Assembly (NCBI GenBank): GCA_028023455.1
Contig: JAQFVV010012418.1
Location: 6,193,244-6,257,243, forward strand
Direction: 5' to 3'
From: Epiperipatus broadwayi
Taxonomy: Eukaryota; Onychophora; Udeonychophora; Euonychophora; Peripatidae
DNA: 64,000 bases
Below the pieces are notes generated by a model. The model was not told the DNA's origin. It did no database searches and saw only the letters and a list, made by a program, of their open reading frames with translations. Position 1 is the first letter of the stretch. The number at the start of each line of letters is the position of its first letter. The translations under genes were made by a program, and so were the position numbers. Positions 28,120-38,919 of the stretch are shown here, piece after piece.

Positions 28120-29260
28120 TTAGGAATGTTTTTTAAAAAAATCTTTCCAAATAGGAGGAAGTTTGCATGTATCATCTCGCTTATTGATACAATCTGGTCT
28201 TTTAAGTATCTCAATGGCTTCTCTAATTTTGCATTGGTAGAGATTATCACATCTGGATATGATCCTGGTACTAGAAAAATCAATTTTATGACCTGAATCT
28301 ATAGTATGGAGTGAGAGTGCTGATGATGATGAGTGTTGTTTAACTGCATTAGCATGCTCATCTCTCCTAACACTGATGCGATGATTACTCATACCTATGT
28401 AAGAAGCTTTACAATTTTTACATGAGATTTGATAGACACCAGGAGATTCAAGAGGGATTGAATTCTTAGGCTTGGTTATTATATTGCTGATCTTTTAATG
28501 AGCAGAAAATGCTGTATGTATATTATAGCATTTTAATATACGTCCGATACTGTCTGTAGTTCCTTTTACATATGGAACACAAATCCTAATAGCTGATTTA
28601 TCATCTTTTTGTTTCCTATTTTGTCTATTTTGGGCTTGAAATAAGGCTTTTTTTATAAATTTGTAATTATAACTATTTGCTAATAAAACACTATTAATAT
28701 GATTTATTTCTTGCTCTATTTAAAAGAGTTTTGGCTACAGAAACTATCTGAGTTGGGTGATGATGAGAATGGAAATGCAAATATCTGTCTGTGTGTGTAT
28801 CCTTTCTGTAAATATAAAAAGATAAACTATTTGGTGTTCTGGTGTCTAGAACATCAAGAAAAGAGAGTTCTCCATCAGACTCTGTCTCCATTGTAAATTT
28901 AATATGAGGATGCATATTATTTAAATGTAAAAAAAAATTATCTCATTTATTTTTTCCATGTTGCCATATGACAAAAGTGTCATCTATGTATCTGAGCCAA
29001 ATGAGAGGTTTTAAAGATAATGATTCTAAAGCACGAGTTTCTATATATTCCATGAATAAATCAGCTATTACTCCTGAGATAGGTGAGCCCATAGGAGTAC
29101 CAAAAACTTGTCTGTAATGCTGTCCATTGTATACAAAATATGTATTTAAGAGACAATGTTTAATTAAAGCAATAATATGGTCTGGTAAATTGCAACATTG
29201 TGAGATTATATTTAAAGCTCCATCAATTGGAATGTTTGTAAACAAAGACACGACATATAT
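28120..29260 (-). pseudogene. Penelope-like retroelement: RT plus GIY-YIG endonuclease, decayed
   Basis: Minus-strand frames give, in order, reverse transcriptase motifs VSLFTNIPIDGALN (near 29250), GTPMGSPISG (about 29101-29072) and RYIDDTFVIW (about 28991-28962). A thumb segment follows (FLDVLDTR...THTDRYLHFHSHHHPTQ, 28915-28694), then VPYVKGTTDSIGRILK (about 28570-28520) and a GIY-YIG domain (SPGVYQISC...SYIGMSNHRI, about 28445-28370) continuing to 28120. This order is specific to Penelope-like elements, whose endonuclease lies C-terminal to the RT. The YIDD catalytic pair is intact. The copy is dead: it has frameshifts near 28920 and 28695 and a TAA stop (complement of 28495-28497), and it is cut off at the 5' side inside the RT at an (AT)n tract next to the RTE element. 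Confidence 0.93.
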
Positions 29261-29264
29261 ATAT

Positions 29265-30190
29265 ATAAACATTTCTTCAGTGATTAAAGCATTGGATCAT
29301 CAAGGTATAAATCTAGGATATTGTCATATTTTAAAGAATATTTATAAAAATGCAACAGCAACAATTAGATTACATAATGATAGTAGGAAAGTCAACATTG
29401 AGAAGGGTGTAAGACAGGATGACTCCATATCTCCAAAATTTTTTACAGCAGTGCTGCAAGAAGTATTTTGTGGATTAAAATGGGAAGCTAAAGGAGTGAA
29501 AGTAAATGGAGATTATTTAAGTCATTTAGATTTTGCAGATGATGTAGTTGTTTTTGCAAATAATGCTTTAGAATTACAGGAAATGTTGCAGGAGTTATCA
29601 GATGAAAGTAGAAAAGTAGAACTAAAGATAAATGTTAAAAAGACTAAAGTAATGTTTAGTAGATTTTCTCAAAATATGAAAATAAAGATTGATTATGATG
29701 AATTAGAAGAAGTTAACAGTTACAAATACCTTGGGCAGATTATTAATACAGATGGAAACATAATGGATGAAATTAATTATAGAATTAAACTTGGTTGGAG
29801 TGCTTTTGGTAGAAATAACTTGATACTAAAAGGAAATATGCCTATGTGTTTGAAAAGGAAGGTTTTTAATAAATGTGTTTTGCCAGTTCTTACTTATGGA
29901 TCTGAGACTTGGACACTTAATAGAAGAGCAATACAGAAACTTCAAACCACTCAAAGAAGTATGGAGAGATGCATGTTGGGAGTAACAAGAAGAGATCGAA
30001 AACGCAATATATGGGCAAGAGAACAAACAGGTGTTACTGACCTCATTGAAAAAGTTAAAAGATTGAAGTGGAGTTGGGCTGGACATATTGCTAGAAGAGA
30101 TGATAATAGATGGACAATTGAAATTTTAAACTGGATTCCAAGAGATTGTAAAAGACCCAGAAAGGGACCACATGTAAAACTAAAATGCAT
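29265..30190 (+). pseudogene. RTE-like non-LTR retrotransposon RT, 5'-truncated
   Basis: One long frame carries the fingers/palm and C-terminal parts of an RTE-type reverse transcriptase. It shows IKALDHQGINLGY, IYKNATATIRLHNDS, IEKGVRQDDSISPKFFTAVL, then LSHLDFADDVVVFANNALEL (catalytic FADD at about 29529), LKINVKKTKVMF and YKYLGQIINTDG. The tail follows: RRAIQKLQTTQRSMERCMLG, RLKWSWAGHIARRDDNRWT and LNWIPRDCKRPRKGPH. RQGD is changed to RQDD. The endonuclease and RT N-terminus are missing, and it ends abruptly near 30180, short of the family 3' end seen at 17.8-17.97 kb. The open frame starts at 29127 only because it reads antisense through the Penelope remnant, so that start is not biological. 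Confidence 0.9.
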
Positions 30191-33100
30191 GAATTATCCT
30201 ACCAGTGATAACAGATCTTCATGTTTACTCATAATAAATCCTCTTTTCCAGCATCAGCATCTTTATTATATTTTCAATTACTGAATGATCCTTTTCTGAT
30301 TGCATACAATTGACAAAAATAAAGTGGGGCTAGTAATAAAGCAATTCATTAATGTAATGGATATTATTTTTGAATAAAATATGCAAGTATTTATCCTAAG
30401 ACAATATTAATAGTAATGATTCTAGTAAGCTGCAATCTATAGCTTTCATTAAAGTACATGTCAATATATCTGGATATTCTTGTTATGAAAGGCTGCATAA
30501 TAATATTGATAAATGGAATGAAAGTCAGTAAGTTATTGTTGATATTTTTTTAAATTTTCACATTGTTACAATTACTACTTTCTTTAATGATCACAGTTTT
30601 AATTAATATTTCTATTGAAAAAGTACTGAATGGAGAATCCTTATTTATTTTGATTGTTTAACTTCACCATATTTTGTCAATCAACAGAATTTTCTGTATA
30701 TTTTTAAGACATTTTTCTTACTATTCTGACATCCTTAAATAATCTAAGATCCAATTTTATTCCAGGTAGTCTGTTCTTTGATCTTAAAGATGAAGTGTGA
30801 TATGAATATGTAAACATTAATTTTATGTAATCAAAATAGCATTGTTGTTATTATTACTTTTACACACACAAATAAAATTACTATTTATAATTAAAAACTC
30901 CTCAATATAATCTATAGAGTCTTCCCAAGATTAATATCCTGATATTTTGACATCTGGTTTAATTTATCATCTATCCATCTCCTTAACTATTTTATGACAA
31001 AGATTTATTTTTTCCATCTTATGTTATTTATTTTTTGTACCAAAATGCACATCACAACAGTATTTGACTTAATGGATTATATTTTATTTTACAATAGAAA
31101 AAAAAATCTTATTTATTTTTATGGGAATATTTTTTTCTGGATTCACAAAAAAATAGTTTAATAATTATTTAAAATGAATGATATTTCTAAAAATAAATTA
31201 TTTAGCTTTTGAATTTATTTAAATAGTCTGACTAATTGTTGAATATTTCCATCTCTAGATATATCACAATGTCAGAATTTTGCTATCATAAAATTAAACC
31301 AAAGCCCTTATGATTCAAGAAAGTATTAACGTTATAAATAAAAAGGGCTTTTTTTGAAATGTAAACCATTTCTAATTATGATTCTGGGTATATTAGCATT
31401 TTAATTCAATTTCATTAAATAATTTTTTGTCTGCTATTGAATTAATAATAAAAAATAAAAAAATAGAAAAGCTTCAATGCCCATATATATTTATTTATAA
31501 ATGAGCACTAATAATATATATATAAAGAAAACAACAAGCGAAAATAATCTTTGTAAAAACCAGAGAAATATGTTTAACAATGATATTGCTCGTTATTAAT
31601 AGAATTAAATTAAACTACTTATTCTAATTGACAGCAATGGCTTTTTGTTTTAAGTTTACTTGGAAATATATATAATCACATACATTTGACATAAAATAAT
31701 ATGACTACTTATGCAATAATCAAGAAAGGGAGAAAAAAAACATATAGTAATCAAGAAAAAGGATTGTCTCAAGGTATTACAACTAGCTAAAGTGTGATAT
31801 TTTTTTATCTATTGATATAGTATTTTTTATCCATACCAAAAATATATATCAAGTTTCATTATTTCTTTTTTAATGATATTCATTAAAAAACTCTATTTTT
31901 TTAAGCTATATTTTTTTCTATTTATCTTGCCTTTTTTTATTTATTTTGTTTGTTTTCTTAATTTTTGATATCTGTATATTGAACAATGGATGTTAATAAG
32001 AGTTGTGTTTACAGCAAAATCTCTTTCTGAGAGAAGGCAGTGACAGACTTTCTATATATTATGATGGAAATTATTAAGAATTTTAAACTTCTCTCTCAAT
32101 ATTATAATAAAATAAAATTAAAAGCGTATGAAAATTATAAATAATTAAATCATTTTAGAGAACTCCTATTATTTTTGTCGTTAGGAATTAATACTGAAGT
32201 AATTTCTTATTTATAAATTGGATTTTAGTAGATATTTCATATAAGAAATATACAATGTCTGCAAATTAGATTAATGTTTATAGAAATATCTTTTTTTTTT
32301 TCAAATGTTACTGCATCCCAAAACTTCTTTCAATTATATATATAAACATATTAATAAAAAAAAAAAATTACTTCTAAATATAATGATTAAAATTCTAGCT
32401 ATAGTTTTATTGCAATTTTTAAAAATAATATATAGCTATTTATAATATTTTGACAATAGAATTTTCTCAAAATGATTTAGTTCTTTATAATTTTTAATAT
32501 TGTATATGAAAGTGGTTTATATCTGTTTTTCTCTTCCAAAAAGGTTGAAATGATGCCATTCTATTGACATTCTTATCCTAAATTTGCAGCTGTTTCTTAT
32601 AAGACAATTAGCAGTAAGTCATTATAAAAATAAACACATAGAAGAAACCAAATCAAAGTAGAAATAAGATATATTTACTTCTTTATGAATATTACTGAGA
32701 AGAAAAATTAATATCATTATATATTTTGGTATACACAAAAAGACTGTATAATAAAAAAATTACATCTAGCTAGTTATGACCTCACAAAACTAGATATTTC
32801 CTTAATTATTGCAAAAGATGTGATTTTATCAGTTCAGCAGGGTATGCATAGTCATTTTATATTAAATGTATATATTCGTGGTAGTCATTTAGAGATGATT
32901 ATACAATTCTCATTGTGGAAAAAATGATAAAGAGAAAAGATAAGTGAAAGAAAAAGTTAATGATAACTTTTGCAATGGCTATATAAATTAATATGTAAAT
33001 CACAAATATGTCCACAAACAATACAAAGTGTTTTCATTTTCTGATTATATGACAGTCTGAATTTAGTCTCTCTTTTAACTTTCTCTGCAATACAGTTCGT

Positions 33101-34580
33101 TTTTTTGAAAGGTTTTAACATCTTGCCTAATTCTAGCTTTCGATTGTATTTTACTTTCAAAAATATTATCACAATGAAAGCAGTTGGTATTGTATTGCTT
33201 TGTAAGGTTTCTGTGATAATCTTTAAACAAAAACTGAGTCTTCCTTTTTCATGAGTATTCAAGTTCATCTCAAAACGCATTTTGGAAAATGTCTGTTATT
33301 ATTATCACTTGCCAAATCCAATGAACAAAGTTCTCTAGCAATAAAAGATTTAATATCATCACATTCAAAAAATTGAAAAACAATTTGAATTGGTCATTCT
33401 GTCCTGTGATAATACTTTTAATTGTAATTTTTTTTATTGCCATTCTGTTATAATGATATATAGTGATTTCAGCCATTACATTAAATTTGATCGAATAAAC
33501 TATGCTCAGCTAATTTATCACTATGATTAAATACTGTATGTTTTAGCTTGTTAAATACAAAAGCAGCATTTTGAATTCTATGTCCTGCATCATATTTTGA
33601 CTTTCTACTTAAAAAACTAACAAGTTATTTAAATTGATTTGCATTTCCAAGATGAGAATCAACCAACAATTTTTTTCAATTACTGGCTGATAAAACATTT
33701 GGTTTTTTAATAATTAAAAGTTAAACCAAAATTTTTGAAAGTTATATTCAAAATATTAAGAGCATTCTATAAATCTTTTATATTGATGAGAATCAGCATA
33801 ATATAAATCTAAAAGCTAAAAGATGAAGTTTTTTTTTTGTTTTGCTTTTAATAAATTTATATTAAAAACTTCACTTTCAACCAATGTCATATATTGATTA
33901 TGAAATTACCCATAAATTGTTTCAAAAAACCATACTTGTATATTAAAAATAATTTTTATATATATTGTAAATGCTTTTATTTACTGTCAATCCATAGAAC
34001 TGACTTAATTAATTTCTGTATCTCCCATTTTTTTATTTCAAGCTAAATATAAAAACTTCAATTGTGGTTGAAGAGACATTTATTTTTTTGCTTTTTAGTG
34101 CATGGTAAATAAAAACATTTGATATAAAATAATTTTTTTATCTCTATTATTTTTTAATCTTCAGATATTTTGCAACCACCCTTTTGGTAAGAAATCCAAC
34201 TCTATATTAATTCAGTTTTTCAAAATGATCTATAAAATGTAAAAAAAAAAAAAATCATTTATGATTATTAGAAAAGTTGTTCGTATTCATATTTGAAAAT
34301 TCCAAAAAATTAGAATACCTAAAATGTGAATGTTGTTTTGATTTAATATTTGTTCCTTATATTTAATAGGTATTGATTAATTTCTCATTCTATATATTTC
34401 TGCCAATGCTTCTTATTGCAAGTCTTTTTCCAGTTAATTTGAAGCATTGCAATTGTTATACTCTAAGACCATCCAATGAATTTATGATTAGATGTTTCCA
34501 ATGCTCTCATGTGAATCATATATTGATGAGCATATGTTAGTTAATCTTGGAACTGCTTCTTAGTTTTCAGTACTCTCACT

Positions 34581-34678
34581 TTTCACAGAGACAAAACTCT
34601 CCATAGAGTAGCACCACTCAGTGCAAACCAGAGTAATCAATGGCTGCATACTGTATGGAAAGTTTTGCCTCTGTGAAA
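34581..34678. repeat. Inverted repeat with ~24 bp arms, related to the 23 kb hairpin
   Basis: Arms TTTCACAGAGACAAAACTCT... and its complement ending at 34678 surround a core (GTAGCACCACTCAGTGCAAACC, AATCAATGGCTGCA) similar to 23010-23045. The homology continues downstream: both copies are followed by a GTGATCATG.GATGTTTGATGAT-type sequence (34709-34730 and about 23297-23325). A 105-codon open frame over this region is not recognisable as protein. Confidence 0.65.
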
Positions 34679-35435
34679 AAACAGCTTCTGTAAGCATAAA
34701 GAATGGTGATCATGCGATGTTTGATGATTTACTCTCACTTTTGTCATATATTGGCAAACAGATGCCAGTAAATCCTTGCACTGTCAGTAGGTTTAGGTCA
34801 CAACCTCCATATTTTCAAAAAAACTATCATCTTGCACAGTATTTATTTCTTACAAAATATTACAATATAATCTACAGGTGCCAAACATTCTACAGTCACA
34901 ACTATGACACCATCCTTCCCAAAAAATTGATTCAATGACTAAAACTATTCACCTATTAAGTCAGAAATTGTCATCCTATTTTTAGCTCAGATATAATATC
35001 CATTAACATGACAACATGAAATACTAAATTCAACAAAATTCTATTTAAAATGACAATTTCTACTCTAATAAATTACTAGGACCATATTTATCTGAAGAGG
35101 GTGGTATCATATCGGTGAATACAGAAAGCCTAACACCTCCATATTAAATTATAATAATTTAATTTCTTTTAATATTATGTTTTATATACTTGAGTTAAAT
35201 ATAATATTAAGTTGTTTTAAAAACACAATTTCATTTTTATTATTTTTAATGTATATTTTGTGTGTTTGTTTCTCTCTATTCCAAACTTTTGGCAAAGTCA
35301 AGGCTTAATTTTAAATACAAATAAAATTAATCTTGAAGACTTCTCACCATCAAACATAGGAGAGAAAACATTCACAAAAAGTATTGAAAAGAGTGAAAAG
35401 AACTTGGTGTATTTTTTTTTCCATATGTCAAAGCA

Positions 35436-35512
35436 TCATCCGGGAAGTGAACCCGCAACAACTGTCTGCAAGCAACTGTTTGCAAGGCAGCTGCACTGAC
35501 CTCTTGGCTACC
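35436..35512 (-). repeat. tRNA-derived SINE head, minus strand
   Basis: The reverse complement has box A (TAGCCAAGAGGTCAGTG), an anticodon-arm-like CTTGCAAAC, and box B (GGTTCACTTCCC) spaced as in a tRNA, followed by a separate body toward lower coordinates. The acceptor stem does not close and bases are inserted between the arm and box B, so it is a tRNA-derived repeat rather than a working tRNA. It is a different tRNA ancestor from the 3.8/46 kb SINE. Confidence 0.6.
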
Positions 35513-35649
35513 AATGTGTATTTTAAACCAATATACATGAATATAAAATATTACAATTTATATCCACAAATGCAACCAAATTTATCACATTTCTAAATTA
35601 GAACACTTGAAAGATATGAATATAGTCTGTTAATTAACAGTCTAATTCT

Positions 35650-35998
35650 TTTACCTCTGCTATGCCATCCAATGCAAGCTTGAGCAATCAATAGATGTCA
35701 AGTGGCAGTGCTTAATAAATTTATATCCATTGCTGTTCTATTCATATTCCCACAGCATCTGCTAAAAGTTTTGGATCTGAATTTAGTGTAGCTGGATTTC
35801 TATTTTTATTTTTTTTTGATTTGATGAATCTTTCTTCCAGCAGCCATTATTTTTTTACTCTTTTATTACCATGAAATTTTTTTAGCTTGAAATTTAAAAT
35901 CAACTTAATATTTTTCACTAAATAGGGATTTATTAAGCACTACAATCCAGCATCCATCATTACTCAAGCCCACACTAGGTATCATAGCAGAGGAAAAA
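35650..35998. mobile_element. MITE-like element, ~75 bp inverted termini
   Basis: The left terminus (TTTACCTCTGCTATG..., then CTTGAGCAATCAAT... and AGTGCTTAATAAAT) is matched in inverse order at the right terminus ending ...CATAGCAGAGGAAAA. Interior arms carry mismatches; the middle (about 35725-35920) is unrelated AT-rich DNA. It is non-coding and sits only 5 bp from the palindrome at 36004. Confidence 0.7.
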
Positions 35999-36003
35999 GA
36001 AAT

Positions 36004-36215
36004 AGATTTGCTATTTAAAAGTATAAACTGGGGGTCATGTGATGCATATTAGTTTTATTTATAAAAATAATAAATCATTTTAATAAATGCTTATTATAAT
36101 TTTTGAAAGCTTTCGATTATAATAAGCATGTATTAAAATGATTTATTATTTTTATGAATAAAACTAATAAGCATCACATGACCCCAGCTTATATATACTT
36201 TTAAATAGCAAATCT
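36004..36215. mobile_element. Near-perfect 212 bp palindrome
   Basis: The left half (AGATTTGCTATTTAAAAGTA...) and the right half, ending in its complement, pair along about 100 bases with a handful of mismatches. The centre is near TGAAAGCTTTCG. The arms include GGGGTCATGTGATGC and ATTTATTATTTTTAT blocks. It is non-coding. It is either a short foldback transposon or a recent inverted duplication. Confidence 0.85.
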
Positions 36216-36991
36216 GGAGCCATGTAATATTTTTATTGATCTATAATGATTTTTAATTACATAAATCAACAATTAAGTATATGCTTAAAATTCATTATGT
36301 GAATTTTTGTGTCATTATTCATTCAAAAGATGGTCAAATTACTATCTTCATTTACTTAAATTTTCATCTTCGTTATATAAAAGAATACTAACTATAGTTT
36401 AATAGGTTATGGTATAATTATTCAGGCCTGCAGTTTAAATATTTTATGTCATTTTTACAATATCAAGAATTTTTAAAACTGATTACTATTATCAAATGAT
36501 AGTAACTCCTTTTCAGTTTTAATCTATATAAAAAAAAGATCTTAATTGTTATTGCTTAAAAAGCACCACATTCATTTTATTACTTCAGCAAGCAGATAGT
36601 GCCACAAATTCTTTTTTAAATAAATAAGTAATCAAATGGTTTATCATTTAAAAAATCATCTAAAATTTGAATATCAAAAGAAACATAATGGAATGTCATT
36701 GGCTGTAGAGCATATTTTTATTTTAATCAAGTCATTGGGTTCAAAAAATTATCATCAACTAAAGTTCAGATATTCCTTGTACTTAAAAAAAACCTTTAAT
36801 ATTTAGGCTACATTATTATTACCACTACTTGCATCGCCACCATTATCTTTACTGATACTACAATTACTTTTACTTATTAAATCACAAAGATATTCATCAG
36901 GTATAGTAATTTAAACAGATTTTATGACTCAGGTCATTTTCTCTCCCCCTCCCCAATAGGTCCTTTTACGTTTATTATTAGTAGATAGATT

Positions 36992-37422
36992 ATATATATA
37001 TTGCTTACAATAACTCCCCTCATATACACTTTAAAGCAAAAAAATTTTAAATTCTTTTATTTTCCTAATAGTTTTAACTATCCTGCAGTTTTCATCAGAG
37101 CTACAATATTGAATGATATAAACATATAACCATTACTTCATATACATATAAAAATATATATACATACATACATATGCATATCAAAAATACATACATATAT
37201 ATCCTTAAAACATACATATAGATACATATACATACGCATATACAAAATCCATATATATATATACATCCATACATATAATCGAAACTGCCAGAAAAATAAA
37301 ATAATTATTTAAAATTTTTTTGCATTAAAGTGTATATGAGGGGAGTTATTGCAAGCAATATATATGAATATATGAAGAAATGCAAAGAAAGTAAAGAAGA
37401 AGAAGAAGAATATATTTCTAAA
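36992..37422. mobile_element. Inverted-repeat element flanked by a 13 bp direct repeat
   Basis: Arms 36992-37080 and about 37295-37368 are inverted copies (TTGC.TACAATAACTCCCCTC and so on). The loop is filled with degenerate (ATACAT)n. A tail with GAAGAAGAAGAA follows. The 13-mer TAGTAGATAGATT occurs at 36979-36991 and 37423-37435, exactly bracketing the arms plus tail, as a target-site duplication would. Confidence 0.6.
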
Positions 37423-38485
37423 TAGTAGATAGATTCTTAAATTAGGCCAGTCAAACATACAATCACTTGTTAAATGGAACCATTGGCTCAATTTAATTAT
37501 AAAGTAACTCATTATTGATTTTGCAGCTTTAAGTAAGATCAAAATTAAGGATTTCTAGTATGCTAAATCTGTCATTACTTTATTTTCTCAACACTGAATA
37601 TTTAAATACTTGTATATGGGGAAGAAAAGGGAAAAGTTAAAGTATGCATTACTGTGCATGCAATTAAAGAATGGAGATGTGATTCACAAATGACCAATCC
37701 TATTGTCAGAGGTCAGTAGACTAAGAGGCTTATGGAATATGAATGTCTGATGATGCTAAAGTAAAAAAAAATATGGGAGAGAAAATGAAAAAAAAACCCA
37801 CAGTAAAAAGAAAATCTACCAGAAACAGTACTTATTTTTTTAATGACTCATCATCTTAATTTTTAATATTTATATCTAAAAATTATTTCACTATTCATCA
37901 TTTTTAATTATTTATCACTCCCTTCTCACATACTTCCTCTTTTTAATTAAAACACATGCTATCTTTTTAAATTAATTCCTTCATATTTTATATTTTCTAA
38001 CAAAGCCACAGCAAATTTATTGAAAATAAATTATTGTAATGGATTTACAACAACGTTTGTTTGAATATAAAAAATACTACAATAAATTAATGTTAATATT
38101 GCTTCAGTTATGTGACCAAGTATCATAGGTTTTTACAAAATATTGTTGTAATAATGCAGAATAATTTTCCATGCTGTATATAATAGTTTAATCAAAACTA
38201 CCCCAAATTCACAACTTAACCAGACTAGCCAAGAAAATAAGCTCTAAAACACTATCAATGGTTTCCCTGCTATAAGCAGACTTCTCAAGTATAAAGAACT
38301 ACAAAATAACAACATATTTAAACTAAACATTACTGACAATTCCACTTACTTCCCATACACCCTTAATATTAAAAGAAATTTAATTAAGTCTAAGAAGTAG
38401 TTTAAGTTGTTATACAATATTCCTCTCTAAATATCATACCACCTGAATCAATTTATAAGAATAAATTTGAATATTATTAGGTTTG

Positions 38486-38737
38486 TAATCATAAATATAT
38501 GAATACCGTATAGAGAAAAACTTTCATAAAGTCAGTTTTTTTAAAAAAACAGTATGTGCTTAGCCGACTTTCGACTATTACAATTCATAGATGTAGCCTA
38601 AATTGGAAAGTGGGAATGGTGTATGTATATATATATGCTGTTATTGCTAATTTACATAGAATTTAAAGCACATACTGTTTAAAAAAAACGACTTTATGAA
38701 AGCTTTTCTCTATATGGTATTCGTATATTTATGATTA
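38486..38737. mobile_element. MITE-like element, ~80 bp inverted termini
   Basis: Starts TAATCATAAATATA and ends with its complement. The arms share GAATACC.TATAGAGAAAA, CTTTCATAAAGTC and ACAGTATGTGCTT. The centre is AT-rich. It ends about 85 bp upstream of integrin exon d, so it lies close to the branch-point region of intron 3. Confidence 0.8.
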
Positions 38738-38822
38738 CATTAGTCTGAGTCAAAGTGTATACTTTTAATTACATTATTAGATTTGATAATTGAACTTTTT
38801 TGTTACTGATATTTTATTTTAG

Positions 38823-38919
38823 CAAACGAAATGAATACTATTACAAAAAATTTCCGATTAGGCTTTGGATCATTTGTTGATAAACTCATTTTACCTTTTA
38901 CTTTACATGACAATAGGAG
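38823..38919 (+). CDS. Integrin beta exon d: beta-I domain, SFVDK strand
   Basis: This 97-nt exon (phase 1 to 2) runs from TTTTAG|CAAACG to AGGAG|GTAAGT. Completing the split Ala codon, it reads [20 protein letters not shown] then [11 protein letters not shown] and a split Ser. GFGSFVDK is the conserved strand whose Asp (codon 38879) corresponds to the SyMBS metal ligand D158 of human beta-3. The usual Pro after VDK-x-V is here VDKLILPF. Both splice sites are canonical. Confidence 0.96.

Larger units (their letters stand above)
25913..38822 (+). other. Integrin intron 3 (12.9 kb)
   Basis: GTAAGT donor at 25913 and TTTTAG acceptor ending at 38822. It contains the Penelope/RTE composite (about 27950-30190) and a cluster of inverted repeats from 34.58 to 38.74 kb. 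The stretches 25913-27940 (with a C12 run at about 26741-26752), 30200-34570 and 37440-38480 are AT-rich with no recognisable gene. Confidence 0.85.

Noticed and set aside
29127-30284. 385-codon open frame as a host or complete viral-type gene
   Set aside because: Its first ~45 codons are antisense to the Penelope RT and the rest is a truncated RTE reverse transcriptase. The start is fortuitous.
32957-33280. 107-codon minus-strand open frame with a C-x2-C-x8-H-like tail
   Set aside because: The Cys/His spacing is superficially finger-like but incomplete. No flanking coding or splice support.
34621-34938. 105-codon open frame
   Set aside because: Starts inside an inverted-repeat element and resembles no family I know.
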